A DNA stretch of 51,987 nt from Bifidobacterium breve (GTDB taxonomy: Bacteria; Actinomycetota; Actinomycetes; Nanopelagicales; Nanopelagicaceae). The first letter of the stretch is position 1, and the number at the start of each line of letters is the position of its first letter. Shown piece by piece: positions 1 to 7,824 of the stretch. The position numbers and the translations under genes were made by a program. The stretch is from assembly GCA_945869505.1 (NCBI GenBank), contig CAMBOZ010000002.1, positions 1-51,987 on the forward strand. The letters are read 5' to 3'. Under the pieces are notes generated by a model. The model did no database searches and was not told where the DNA came from. It saw only the letters and a list, made by a program, of their open reading frames with translations.

Positions 1-2
1 CT

Positions 3-701
3 AATTTGATTGCTATAGCCGTCGTATCAGTCTTCGCTTATTTAATTGCCGCTTATTACTTACTTCCTTCAAGCATTGACGGACATAAAGGCGAAGAAGA
101 ACACGAATCAAAGATTCCGCTAATTGGTAAATCAGTTATGCCACTTTGGTTCTTGGGATTTGGATTAATGGCAAGCCTGATTGGTGAAGGAGCCGCAAGT
201 GATTGGGGTGCAATTTTATTGCGGGATGAGATGGGATACGAGAAAGGCGTTTATGCATCCGCATTTGCATCTTTTGCACTCGCCATGATCGTAAGCCGTT
301 TCTTAGGAGATCGCGCCCTTGATCACTTTGGTCCAGCACGCCTGGTAAAACTTGGTGGTTATTTAGGCGGAAGCATTTGGGGGATTGCGATTGCGATAGC
401 GATTCCATTGTCAGACTCTTATCCAATCCCTGCTTTGATAATTGTAAATATTGGTTTCATTGCTGCAGGTATGGGCATCGGGCCTATGTTTCCGGCATTC
501 ATTCTGGCCGCTAGCAAGACACCAGGAATGGCACCCGCGGTGGCAATTTCTAGAGTTGGAGTAATTGGAATCGCTGGGTTCTTCTTCGGACCTTCAATCA
601 CAGGGCTAATCGCCGAATACACAGACCTTAGAGTTGGAATGGCCTATCCAGTGGTGATGTTGGTTTTAGCCGGCTTCATGTCGCGTGCTATTAAGAATTA
701 A
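3..701 (+). CDS. MFS transporter, C-terminal part (cut by window edge)
   Basis: The reading frame is open at the left edge, so the true start lies outside the window; about 232 residues are visible. They are strongly hydrophobic, with about six membrane segments separated by short loops, as in the second half of a 12-helix major facilitator. The stretch GEGAASDWGAILLRDEMG near residue 60 resembles the start of the second bundle in YbjJ-like MFS exporters, and the motif SRFLGDRALDHFG resembles the MFS loop GxLaDrxG. Substrate cannot be told. The stop codon lies 4 nt from the stop of the convergent gene, with both stops inside one hairpin. Confidence 0.8.
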   Translation, partial: NLIAIAVVSVFAYLIAAYYLLPSSIDGHKGEEEHESKIPLIGKSVMPLWFLGFGLMASLIGEGAASDWGAILLRDEMGYEKGVYASAFASFALAMIVSRFLGDRALDHFGPARLVKLGGYLGGSIWGIAIAIAIPLSDSYPIPALIIVNIGFIAAGMGIGPMFPAFILAASKTPGMAPAVAISRVGVIGIAGFFFGPSITGLIAEYTDLRVGMAYPVVMLVLAGFMSRAIKN

Positions 702-722
702 AACCTTATAAATAGGTTTTAA
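698..722. terminator. AT-rich hairpin between convergent genes, likely bidirectional terminator
   Basis: Arms TTAAAACCT (698-706) and AGGTTTTAA (714-722) pair over 9 bp around a 7-nt loop. The U-run on either strand is part of the stem. Both flanking genes end inside it: the TAA of the MFS gene at 699-701 and the stop of the convergent TauE gene at 706-708. The stem is AT-rich, so its strength is uncertain. Confidence 0.5.
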
Positions 723-1446
723 AGATAGTAAAGAGCGAAATCGTAAATAACAGATAGGCGAACCCTCGTCGCAAAAGAACCGGCGAAGTCTTATGGGACA
801 ACTGTGACGAGATCTGGGCAATGACAATGGCGGATGCGCCCATCAGAATCGGAATATGCCATTGCACATCAGCCCATTGTGAGCGATGGCCAAGAAAAGC
901 GGTGAGCGAATTTACCGAGATAATTAAAAGTGAAGTTCCGGCAGCCACAACTTGTGGAGTTCCAAAATAGAGAACTAATACTGGAATCGCAAGGAAACCG
1001 CCACCGATGCCAAAAAGCCCCGTCATCGTTCCGATTACCAAAGACAAAAGAACCAATACGGGAAACGGCATTCTTTTCTGTTCATCTAACTTTGGTGGCC
1101 GCAACATCGAAGCACCTGCCAAGATTAAGACACCAGCGAATCCAGTTGTAATAACCGAATCCGGTATCTGATTAACGATTGATGAAAAGCCTAAGTTGGT
1201 AATTGATCCAATACCCCAGATAACAAAGGCGTCGCGATAAAGAACTTGTTTTTTGCGAGCTTTGGGAATCAAGCCAGATAGCGCGGCAAGTAATACGACT
1301 GCTAGCGCTGCAGTCGTTGCGGGTTTCGGATCAAAGCCAAATCCGTACATCAGAATCGGAACCGAAAGCATTGCTCCACCGGCACCAACTAAGCCGAGTG
1401 CGGCGCCGATAAATCCACCGGCGATTAATGCGAGTGCGGTCTCCAC
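706..1446 (-). CDS. TauE/SafE family membrane exporter
   Basis: A 246-residue inner-membrane protein with about eight predicted membrane segments and the two internal repeats of the TauE/SafE (former DUF81) family. The first repeat has GLVGAGGAMLSVPIL near residue 20, the second has GLFGIGGGFLAIPVLVL near residue 145. Members export sulfite, sulfoacetate or other small organosulfur anions, but many are uncharacterised and the substrate is not visible here. The start is GTG, with a GAGAGG Shine-Dalgarno-like sequence about 8 nt upstream on the minus strand. It is transcribed divergently from the SDR gene; no functional link between them is evident. Confidence 0.85.
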   Translation of the reverse strand: METALALIAGGFIGAALGLVGAGGAMLSVPILMYGFGFDPKPATTAALAVVLLAALSGLIPKARKKQVLYRDAFVIWGIGSITNLGFSSIVNQIPDSVITTGFAGVLILAGASMLRPPKLDEQKRMPFPVLVLLSLVIGTMTGLFGIGGGFLAIPVLVLYFGTPQVVAAGTSLLIISVNSLTAFLGHRSQWADVQWHIPILMGASAIVIAQISSQLSHKTSPVLLRRGFAYLLFTISLFTIFKTYL

Positions 1447-1552
1447 CGTTTAATCCTCTCACCGAAAAGAGATTTGGGCGTTAAGGGTTTGGGCGCGTTG
1501 CCAATACATACTCTTTTGATGGAGGAATATAGAGATTCGAGAAATAGGAACG

Positions 1553-2356
1553 GTGACTGAGATGACCAATAGATCAATGACAGATCTCTTTTCAATGAAA
1601 GACCGCGTTGCGATCGTCACTGGCGGTGGAACGCATCTGGGAAGCGCTTTCACTGAGGCGCTATCTGAGCTCGGGGCACACGTGTACATCGCATCTCGTC
1701 GTGCAGAACTCTGCGAAGAAACAGCGGCAGCGATGCGCGCGCGATCATTGAATGTAACAGCACTTGCATGCGATGTAACCGATGAGGAGAGCGTTAATTC
1801 TCTTGTCGATCAAGTTATGGAGCGAGAAGGTCGGCTTGATGTATTTGTTGCCAACGCAGGCGGAAGCAATACCACCGCCCATCCACCACACGCCGATGTA
1901 GATGAATTTCGGTGGACGCTTGAGAAGAATCTCACTTCAACATATATGTGTGCACAAGCCGCTGGTCGGGTAATGATCGCTCAAAAGAGCGGCTCAATAA
2001 TCGCACTCGGCTCTATCGCATCTCGCCTAGCAGGTGATCCACGAATTTATATTGAGGGTTTCAAAAGATCTGGCGCGCCTTATGTGGCCGCAAAAGCAGG
2101 AACGCTGGCTTTAACCAAGGCACTTGCTGCAGAGTATTCACCACATGGAGTGCGTGTTAATTGCATCTGCCCGGGTCAGATTCCGAATGATTTAACTGAC
2201 AAGGTACAAGCGGAGAAGTTTCGAACAATGAACGCGTTTCACCGCACTGGATTGGCAGAAGATATAAAAGGTGCGTGCGCACTTCTAGCATCCGATGCTG
2301 GCAAGTGGATTACCGGCACCGATATCTTGGTCGATGGTGGATGGTCGATCTGGTAA
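1553..2356 (+). CDS. SDR family NAD(P)-dependent oxidoreductase
   Basis: A classical short-chain dehydrogenase of about 267 residues. The Rossmann cofactor motif TGGGTHLG follows the first strand, NAG lies in VANAGG, and the catalytic Tyr/Lys are Y177 and K181 (YVAAK), counted from GTG 1553. The C-terminus DILVDGGWSIW is like gluconate 5-dehydrogenase and related sugar or polyol SDRs, but the substrate is not determined. The stretch between the catalytic Ser region (GSIAS, S154) and Y177 is about ten residues longer than the usual Ser-x12-Tyr spacing. The start is uncertain: GTG 1553, ATG 1562 and ATG 1577 are all in frame; AGGAA at 1546-1550 suits ATG 1562 better than GTG 1553. It ends at a strong hairpin. 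Confidence 0.85.
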   Translation: MTEMTNRSMTDLFSMKDRVAIVTGGGTHLGSAFTEALSELGAHVYIASRRAELCEETAAAMRARSLNVTALACDVTDEESVNSLVDQVMEREGRLDVFVANAGGSNTTAHPPHADVDEFRWTLEKNLTSTYMCAQAAGRVMIAQKSGSIIALGSIASRLAGDPRIYIEGFKRSGAPYVAAKAGTLALTKALAAEYSPHGVRVNCICPGQIPNDLTDKVQAEKFRTMNAFHRTGLAEDIKGACALLASDAGKWITGTDILVDGGWSIW

Positions 2357-2360
2357 ATAG

Positions 2361-2388
2361 AAATGGCCCCCCTTTTGGGAGGCCATTT
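2361..2388. terminator. Bidirectional terminator between SDR gene and doxX-like gene
   Basis: Arms AAATGGCC (2361-2368) and GGCCATTT (2381-2388) continue inward as CCC/GGG with one C-A mismatch and close on a TTTT loop. A-rich and T-rich flanks allow it to work in both directions. It sits between two convergent genes ending at 2356 and 2402. Confidence 0.8.
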
Positions 2389-2401
2389 CCTTTGCTGCTA
2401 A

Positions 2402-2830
2402 TTACTTGTTAAAGAAAGAAATGTTTCCGATATGTGGACCGAAAGCATCTGCTGAGATTGCACCGCTGTAGATAAGCGCGAAGATGATTAGTGAAGCGCC
2501 GGCAAGAGCGAGATCCTTATTGAAAGCGATCATTTCATTCTGCTTTGCAGTTGCATCTGTCTCTTTCCAGTAGTTATGGAAGATAACTGCAGCAAGTACC
2601 AAGGTGATTGCTAGCAATAGCGCGCCGAGGTCTACCCAGAAGCCGAGAGCGATGTAGAGACCACCGAGAAGGAAGAATAGGCCGCTTGCGATTACGCCGA
2701 GCTTGGCAGCTGGTAACTTCTTGTACTTGGCATAGCCGGTCATCATCTCAAGCTTTGCAAAGTGAGCGATTCCTGATGTGATGAAGATAAAGGCGAAAAG
2801 AATTCGGCCGATTACTAGTACTGCGTCCAT
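2402..2830 (-). CDS. DoxX family membrane protein
   Basis: A 142-residue protein with four hydrophobic segments and the DoxX-like opening ILFAFIFITSGIAHFAKLE, followed by a short polar loop (AKYKKLPAAK) and GLFFLLGGLYIALGFWVDLG. DoxX/MhqP-type proteins are small quinone- or redox-linked membrane proteins whose biochemical role is mostly unknown. The ATG at 2830 is preceded by AAGGAGA at good spacing. Upstream on the same strand is a well-formed promoter (-35 TTGAAA, -10 TACAAT) overlapped by a 26-bp palindrome, so the gene is probably under a dedicated dimeric repressor. The function beyond the family name is not known. Confidence 0.85.
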   Translation of the reverse strand: MDAVLVIGRILFAFIFITSGIAHFAKLEMMTGYAKYKKLPAAKLGVIASGLFFLLGGLYIALGFWVDLGALLLAITLVLAAVIFHNYWKETDATAKQNEMIAFNKDLALAGASLIIFALIYSGAISADAFGPHIGNISFFNK

Positions 2831-2883
2831 GGGTCTCCTTGATAGTAATTTCTATTTTGATGGTCTGTGTTCTGACTCAGATA

Positions 2884-2911
2884 ATTGTAGGGGAGATAGT
2901 TGAACTTTCAA
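2884..2911 (-). promoter_or_regulatory. Promoter of the doxX-like gene
   Basis: Read on the minus strand, TTGAAA (plus 2906-2911) and TACAAT (plus 2884-2889) are separated by 16 nt. Both hexamers are close to the sigma-70-type consensus. Initiation is expected near 2877, leaving a leader of about 46 nt that ends in the AAGGAG ribosome site. Confidence 0.65.
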
Positions 2912-2918
2912 CTATCTC
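2893..2918. promoter_or_regulatory. 26-bp palindrome overlapping the doxX promoter -35; candidate repressor operator
   Basis: GAGATAGTTGAA (2893-2904) is repeated in exact inverted form as TTCAACTATCTC (2907-2918), with two bases between. It covers the -35 hexamer and most of the spacer of the doxX promoter and has no U-run, so it is not a terminator. The dyad size and shape fit a MarR/PadR/HxlR-like dimer; MhqR controlling mhqNOP (with a DoxX-like MhqP) in Bacillus is a known parallel. The binding protein is not encoded next to it. Confidence 0.6.
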
Positions 2919-2939
2919 AAGCGTGGCGTGGCGTGCGCC

Positions 2940-2968
2940 TTGCCAATGTCAGAGCCTTGAGTTACTTT
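2940..2968 (+). promoter_or_regulatory. Promoter of the DUF6504-dnaE2-dinB operon
   Basis: TTGCCA (2940-2945) and TACTTT (2963-2968) are separated by 17 nt. The LexA box starts at the very next base, so it covers the predicted transcription start near 2974. That geometry is the classic one for repression. Confidence 0.6.
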
Positions 2969-2984
2969 TCGAACACTTGTTCGA
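2969..2984. promoter_or_regulatory. LexA (SOS) box, perfect palindrome
   Basis: TCGAACACTTGTTCGA is an exact match to the actinobacterial/mycobacterial LexA consensus TCGAAC-N4-GTTCGA. It lies directly after the -10 element and about 30 bp before the DUF6504 start, so DNA damage should induce the whole polymerase cassette through LexA cleavage. Confidence 0.92.
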
Positions 2985-3015
2985 ATATCCACAGGAAGGC
3001 TCAAGGCGCTAAAAA

Positions 3016-3297
3016 ATGTCAGTCCCAGAGATCAGCCCAGCTCACGATGTCATCTCCGATGGAGCGGCTACGCCCATCGAATTTACCTTCCGGGGCAAAC
3101 GCTTTCGTATCCACGCTGTGCTCTCACGCTGGTGCGAAGCAGGTGGCTGGTGGAACCGAGTCAGCGATGGCATCTATCGCCCCGATGATGGTGCGCGCGC
3201 TTTATGGACTGTAGAAGCAGCACCGATTGGTGCGTTAAATACCTTTCAACTCGAACGCGATGAGATCACAGGTTCCTGGATCGTAAAACAGGTTTGA
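3016..3297 (+). CDS. DUF6504 family protein, first gene of the SOS polymerase operon
   Basis: A 93-residue soluble protein recognised as DUF6504: an F-x-F-R-G-K-R-F-R-I opening core (residues about 23-33) followed by VLSRWCEAGGWWN. In actinobacteria this family is commonly encoded beside imuB, dnaE2 or dinB, which is exactly its context here; its molecular role is not established. It is the first gene after the LexA box and is followed 18 nt later by dnaE2, so it should be co-induced by DNA damage. The ATG at 3016 has weak upstream purine signals (AGGAAGG at 2993-2999, AAGG nearer). A longer ORF in another frame (from 2900) crosses the operator and is not credible. Confidence 0.75.
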   Translation: MSVPEISPAHDVISDGAATPIEFTFRGKRFRIHAVLSRWCEAGGWWNRVSDGIYRPDDGARALWTVEAAPIGALNTFQLERDEITGSWIVKQV

Positions 3298-3315
3298 GTC
3301 GAGTTTGAAACAGAT

Positions 3316-6300
3316 ATGAGCTTTATACATTTACGTACATCAAGTGCTTTCTCACTTAAATACGGAACCACCCAGCCCCGCGATCTTGTAGAACGCGCTG
3401 CGCAATTTGAATCACCGGCGCTCGCACTCACCGATCGCGATGGTTTATCAGGTGCGATCCGTTTTGCTAGCGCTTGTCTGGAATTTGGGATCGCACCAAT
3501 TATCGGAATCAATCTGGCAATTGATTTGCTAGCAGATCCAAATATTAAAAGCACACCTGCTAAAGATTTACCACGCGTGACTATCTTGGCTCACGGCGAT
3601 GGGGGATGGCGCGCTCTTGTGCGTTTATTAAGCGGTCTTAATATGAACGCCGCCGATCGCACACCGATTCTGACTTTAGATTTCTTGCAACGCTTTAGCC
3701 AGTACTCAACACAACTGCATTTACTGCATGGCCCCGAGTCACCAGTTAGCCAAGCGCTGGCGCTACACCGCAGCGATATCGCGCTAGAAATATTTAATAA
3801 AACCCGGACACTCTTTGGGGATCACGCTATAGATTGCGTATCTCACTTAGTTGCGGGCAATGGCCCTTTCTCAACTGGGCATGCAGCAAGATCACTTATC
3901 TTCGCCCGCGATCACGATATTGATGCAGTGATCACAAATGCAGTGCGCATGCGCGATGCCGCAGATGGGCCAGTTGCAGATATTTTAGATTGCGCGCGCC
4001 AGCTAGTTCCGCTGCATCAACGCCACCTGGAACGGCGCAACGCAGAAGGTTATTTAAAATCGAACGATCAGATGGTTTCACTCGCTGCTGAAATTGCACG
4101 TGCCGCGGGAGAACGCACCCCCCGCGATCTTTTAAATACAACTCGCCAATGGGCCGAACGCGCACTTTTATCACCGCAACGCGATCTTGGTTTAGGCGGT
4201 ATTCACTTACCTGAGGCGCACATAGTCGGCGCCGATTCAGCAAGTGCGATGCGCACTTTGTTGCGTACTCGCTGTGAATCTGGAATTAACTGGCGCTACA
4301 ACGACTCAGCCACAATCAATAAAGCGCGTGCGCGTTTAGATGACGAACTCGCAACCGTTGCGACTTTGGGATACGAACCATATTTCTTAACCGTTGCCGA
4401 TATCACCGATATGGCACGGGATAAAAATATTCGGGTAGCAGCACGCGGCAGCGGGGCAGGTTCGCTGATCTGTCATCTACTGGGTATTTCAGGAGTTGAT
4501 CCGATGCAGCACGGTTTATTGATGGAGCGTTTCTGTTCACCACTGCGCCGGGCGTTGCCAGATATCGATATAGATGTGGAATCTGCCCGGCGTTTAGAAA
4601 TTTACGACTTGGTCTTTAAAAGATATGGCGATACTGATTGGCGCTCCCCACAAGCGCTCTCGCGCTGTGCAACTGTTTCTATGGTCGACACCTATCGCGC
4701 GCGAAATGCGATTCGCGATGTTGGGGCCGCACTTGGCCTGCCGGCGATGGAGATAGATCTAATCGCCAAATCTCTGCCGCATATCCGCGCCCGCAATATT
4801 GAGGCAACTCTTAAATCACTTCCTGAACTTCGCTCACTTAACTTATCCGCCCCACTTACCGTGATGGCGATTTCTTTGGCGCAACGCCTGGATGGCCTGC
4901 CGCGCCATCTTGCAATGCACCCTTGCGCAGTTGTCTTATCTGATGCGGGTTTATTAGATCGTGCGCCAGTGCAATTTAACGCTAGTGGTTATCCAATGGT
5001 GGAATTTGATAAAGATGGCGTAGAAGAAATTGGTTTACTTAAGCTAGATATCTTGGGTGTGCGGATGCAATCGACAATTGCACATGCGGTACACGAGATA
5101 AAACGCGTTGCCGACATTGATTTAGATATTGATGCGGTGCCACTCGATGATGCCCCAACTTACGAGTTAATCCAATCAACGCGCACGCTAGGCATCTTCC
5201 AAGTTGAAAGCCCTGGCCAACGCGAATTAGTCGGCAAGTTAGCGCCGAAAACCTTTAGCGATTTAATTATCGATATCTCACTCTTTCGTCCTGGCCCAGT
5301 TAAGAGCGACATGATTCGTCCCTTTCTTAATGCTCGCCACGGATGGACCGAGGCACAAATAATCCATCCGGACCTGTACTCAATCTTGGCGCAGACCGAA
5401 GGCGTGGTGGTCTTTCACGAACAAGTTATCTCGATCATTGCGGTGATGACTGGCATCTCACTTGCTGCCGCCGATGAAAAACGGCGTGCTTTAGGCAGCA
5501 AGGAAGGCCAACAAGAAGTCTGCGATTGGTTCTTTCCTGCCGCCACGGCGCGCGGTTATGAGTTGACCACGATTACTGAAATCTGGGATGTACTTCGCGC
5601 TTTTGCATCCTTTGGTTTCTGCAAAGCACATGCTGCAGCTTTCGCGCTTCCCACATATCAATCTGCTTACTTAAAGACGCATTACCCGGCTGCATTTATT
5701 GCAGGTGTCTTAACTCATGACCCAGGTATGTACCCAAAGCGATTAATGATCGATGAAGCGCGCCAACTCGGCGTTGGTTTAGCACCCCTTGATGTAAATC
5801 ATTCTGGAAGTCAATACACAGTAGAAAAGAACGATAACGGTGGCGAAAGCGTAAGAATCGCACTTACTTCAGTTTCAGGGATCAGCGATAAGGAAGTCAC
5901 TTCGATAATCACTGGCCGCCCCTATCTTGACCTCGCAGATTTTTATCGCAGGTCCGGTGCATCACATCCAGTTATCGAAACTTTAATTATGACCGGTGCA
6001 TTTGATCAGGTGCATTCGTTAAGTGATGGAGCCATAAACCACCGCGATTTATTACTGCACTTATCTGATCTAACTCGCTCACCTGTTGCCAATATTGGTG
6101 GATCTCAAATGGTATTTGGTTTTGCCCCACCTGATGTAGAAGCAAGCGGTTTACCTGCAATGGGAGCTGCTGAAAAGGTGCGCAATGAGGTAGAGCGATT
6201 AGGAATGGATATCACCCACCATATGCTCGAGTTTTATGCTCCATTTTTAAATGCGATCGGCGCAGTTAAATCTTCTGACTTACTTTCGCTGCGGTCGCAG

Positions 6301-6600
6301 AGTGAAGTACTTGTAGCAGGAATTAAAGTTGCGATGCAGACCCCACCAGTGCGTTCTGGGCGGCGCGTCATTTTCTTAACTCTCGATGATGGTTATGGCT
6401 GTACCGACTCCACATTTTTCTCTGATGCCCAAGAGGGTTTTGCTTCCGCTCTCTACAGTTCATCCATATTGTTAGTCCGTGGCACAACTCGCAGAACCGG
6501 TGATCGCGGCATCTCTATCAACGCCAACGGGGCGTGGGATCTACGCGCCGCATATGAAAAATGGTCCCGCCAATTAGTACAGCAAGCGATTCAGAGATGA
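3316..6600 (+). CDS. dnaE2: Error-prone DNA polymerase III alpha subunit DnaE2
   Basis: A 1094-residue C-family polymerase, the usual length for DnaE2 and shorter than the replicative DnaE at 30799. It has an N-terminal PHP domain, then the polymerase palm with catalytic aspartates in PDIDID (D416, D418) and a third in LKLDILGVR (D578), thumb/fingers with SLFRPGPVKSD, a helix-hairpin-helix region (ISDKEVTSIITGRPY) and a C-terminal OB-like region. DnaE2 performs damage-induced translesion synthesis. The PHP metal site looks degraded: HLRTS where the intact form is HxHxH/S, and TDRDG instead of TDHDG, so no proofreading is expected. It lies in the LexA-controlled operon between DUF6504 and dinB; the dinB start codon overlaps its stop. 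Confidence 0.92.
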   Translation: MSFIHLRTSSAFSLKYGTTQPRDLVERAAQFESPALALTDRDGLSGAIRFASACLEFGIAPIIGINLAIDLLADPNIKSTPAKDLPRVTILAHGDGGWRALVRLLSGLNMNAADRTPILTLDFLQRFSQYSTQLHLLHGPESPVSQALALHRSDIALEIFNKTRTLFGDHAIDCVSHLVAGNGPFSTGHAARSLIFARDHDIDAVITNAVRMRDAADGPVADILDCARQLVPLHQRHLERRNAEGYLKSNDQMVSLAAEIARAAGERTPRDLLNTTRQWAERALLSPQRDLGLGGIHLPEAHIVGADSASAMRTLLRTRCESGINWRYNDSATINKARARLDDELATVATLGYEPYFLTVADITDMARDKNIRVAARGSGAGSLICHLLGISGVDPMQHGLLMERFCSPLRRALPDIDIDVESARRLEIYDLVFKRYGDTDWRSPQALSRCATVSMVDTYRARNAIRDVGAALGLPAMEIDLIAKSLPHIRARNIEATLKSLPELRSLNLSAPLTVMAISLAQRLDGLPRHLAMHPCAVVLSDAGLLDRAPVQFNASGYPMVEFDKDGVEEIGLLKLDILGVRMQSTIAHAVHEIKRVADIDLDIDAVPLDDAPTYELIQSTRTLGIFQVESPGQRELVGKLAPKTFSDLIIDISLFRPGPVKSDMIRPFLNARHGWTEAQIIHPDLYSILAQTEGVVVFHEQVISIIAVMTGISLAAADEKRRALGSKEGQQEVCDWFFPAATARGYELTTITEIWDVLRAFASFGFCKAHAAAFALPTYQSAYLKTHYPAAFIAGVLTHDPGMYPKRLMIDEARQLGVGLAPLDVNHSGSQYTVEKNDNGGESVRIALTSVSGISDKEVTSIITGRPYLDLADFYRRSGASHPVIETLIMTGAFDQVHSLSDGAINHRDLLLHLSDLTRSPVANIGGSQMVFGFAPPDVEASGLPAMGAAEKVRNEVERLGMDITHHMLEFYAPFLNAIGAVKSSDLLSLRSQSEVLVAGIKVAMQTPPVRSGRRVIFLTLDDGYGCTDSTFFSDAQEGFASALYSSSILLVRGTTRRTGDRGISINANGAWDLRAAYEKWSRQLVQQAIQR

Positions 6601-7781
6601 CACAGTCCACGATTTTGCATGTGGACATGGATGCTTTCTACGCATCTGTTGCAGAGCTAGACCACCCAGAACTTCGCGGCAAAGCAGTCGTAGTTGGTGC
6701 TGGCGCACGCGGTGTTGTCTTATCGGCAAATTATGCCGCCCGTAAATTTGGAATACGCGCTGCGATGCCGGTTGGTCGCGCCCAAAGAATGGCGCCACAA
6801 GCAATCTTTATTGCACCAGATCACCATCGGTATTCAGAAATATCAGAGCGGGTAATGCAGATCTTCGCTTCATACACACCACTTGTTGAACCGATTTCAC
6901 TCGATGAAGCATTTCTAGATGTAACAGGTGCGCGCAAATTACTCGGTACTGGACGCGAGATCGCAACTGCAATTCGCGCCCGCGTTGAGAAAGAAGAGGG
7001 CATCACTTGCTCTGTCGGAATCGCACCATCAAAGTTCATTGCCAAGTTAGCTTCGCAGCACTGCAAACCAAATGGCATGCTTGAAATAACGACAGATCGA
7101 ATCCTCACCTTTCTACATCCACTTCCTGTTGGTGCAATCTGGGGAGTTGGGCCAAAGACTGCCGAACAACTTGAAAGACTCGGTCTTCACACGGTGGCAG
7201 ATATTGCAAATACTCCTCGCGCAACGTTAATTCGCGCACTCGGTGATGCCTCTGGTGCATCTCTCTATGAACTTGCCTGGGGGCGTGACTATCGCGATGT
7301 AACACCGGAGGAACCCGATAAAAGCATTTCCTCCGCCGAAACTTTTCCAAACGATTTAGATAACCCAACTGAAATCCTGCAAGAGTTTCTGCGGATGACT
7401 GAAAAATCCACCGCTCGCTTACGAGAGAAAGGTTTATTTGCGAAAACGATTTCCATCAAGGTGCGCTTTGCAGATTTCTCAACCATCAATCGTTCGAAGA
7501 CTTTGCCGCTTCCAATTGATAGCACCCACGAAGTTTATGAAGTTGTTAAGTCGTTGTATCTGGCGCTAAAGATTGAACGAGCCAGGCTGCGTTTAGTTGG
7601 AGTCTCACTTGAGAATCTGCAGGAAGATTCCCCCGAACAACTTGTCCTCGGGGCGCGCGAAAAGGGCTGGCGAGAAGCCGAAAGTGCGATTGATCAAGCA
7701 AAAGCGCGCTTTGGCCGCGGCAGTGTTCGTCCTGGGCGCTTGATAAAGCCAGGGGATCAGTCAGAATCGCAAGAGGATTAA
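6597..7781 (+). CDS. dinB: DNA polymerase IV (Y-family), SOS operon
   Basis: A 394-residue Y-family polymerase. The start is ATG 6597, which overlaps the dnaE2 stop in ATGA; the longer frame from 6561 only adds residues inside dnaE2. The metal-binding residues are intact: HVDMDAFYAS (D10, D12) and SLDEAFLDV (D103, E104). A helix-hairpin-helix follows (IWGVGPKTAEQLERLGL) and then the little-finger domain. A QL-type clamp-binding motif (EQLVLG) is followed by the family tail GWREAESAID...FGRGSV. It is therefore an active DinB, not the catalytically dead ImuB that usually accompanies DnaE2 in mycobacteria. It is co-transcribed with dnaE2 behind the LexA box. Confidence 0.93.
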   Translation: MTQSTILHVDMDAFYASVAELDHPELRGKAVVVGAGARGVVLSANYAARKFGIRAAMPVGRAQRMAPQAIFIAPDHHRYSEISERVMQIFASYTPLVEPISLDEAFLDVTGARKLLGTGREIATAIRARVEKEEGITCSVGIAPSKFIAKLASQHCKPNGMLEITTDRILTFLHPLPVGAIWGVGPKTAEQLERLGLHTVADIANTPRATLIRALGDASGASLYELAWGRDYRDVTPEEPDKSISSAETFPNDLDNPTEILQEFLRMTEKSTARLREKGLFAKTISIKVRFADFSTINRSKTLPLPIDSTHEVYEVVKSLYLALKIERARLRLVGVSLENLQEDSPEQLVLGAREKGWREAESAIDQAKARFGRGSVRPGRLIKPGDQSESQED

Positions 7782-7812
7782 GGATCAACTAGCCCTCGGC
7801 GCAAAGATGTTC

Positions 7813-7818
7813 TATTGT
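7813..7818 (+). promoter_or_regulatory. -10 element for a leaderless DUF3040 mRNA
   Basis: TATTGT ends exactly 6 nt before the ATG at 7825, leaving no room for a Shine-Dalgarno leader. The same spacing recurs before sepF, hisD, trpB and the VIT gene. No clear -35 is seen. Confidence 0.5.
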
Positions 7819-7824
7819 GGGGAT

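Noticed and set aside
2900..3214. A 104-aa plus-strand ORF overlapping the start of the polymerase operon
   Set aside because: It crosses the promoter and LexA box and overlaps DUF6504 in another frame; it has no recognisable domain.
6561..6596. Upstream extension of dinB
   Set aside because: It lies within dnaE2 and adds residues absent from DinB; the ATGA overlap at 6597 fits better.
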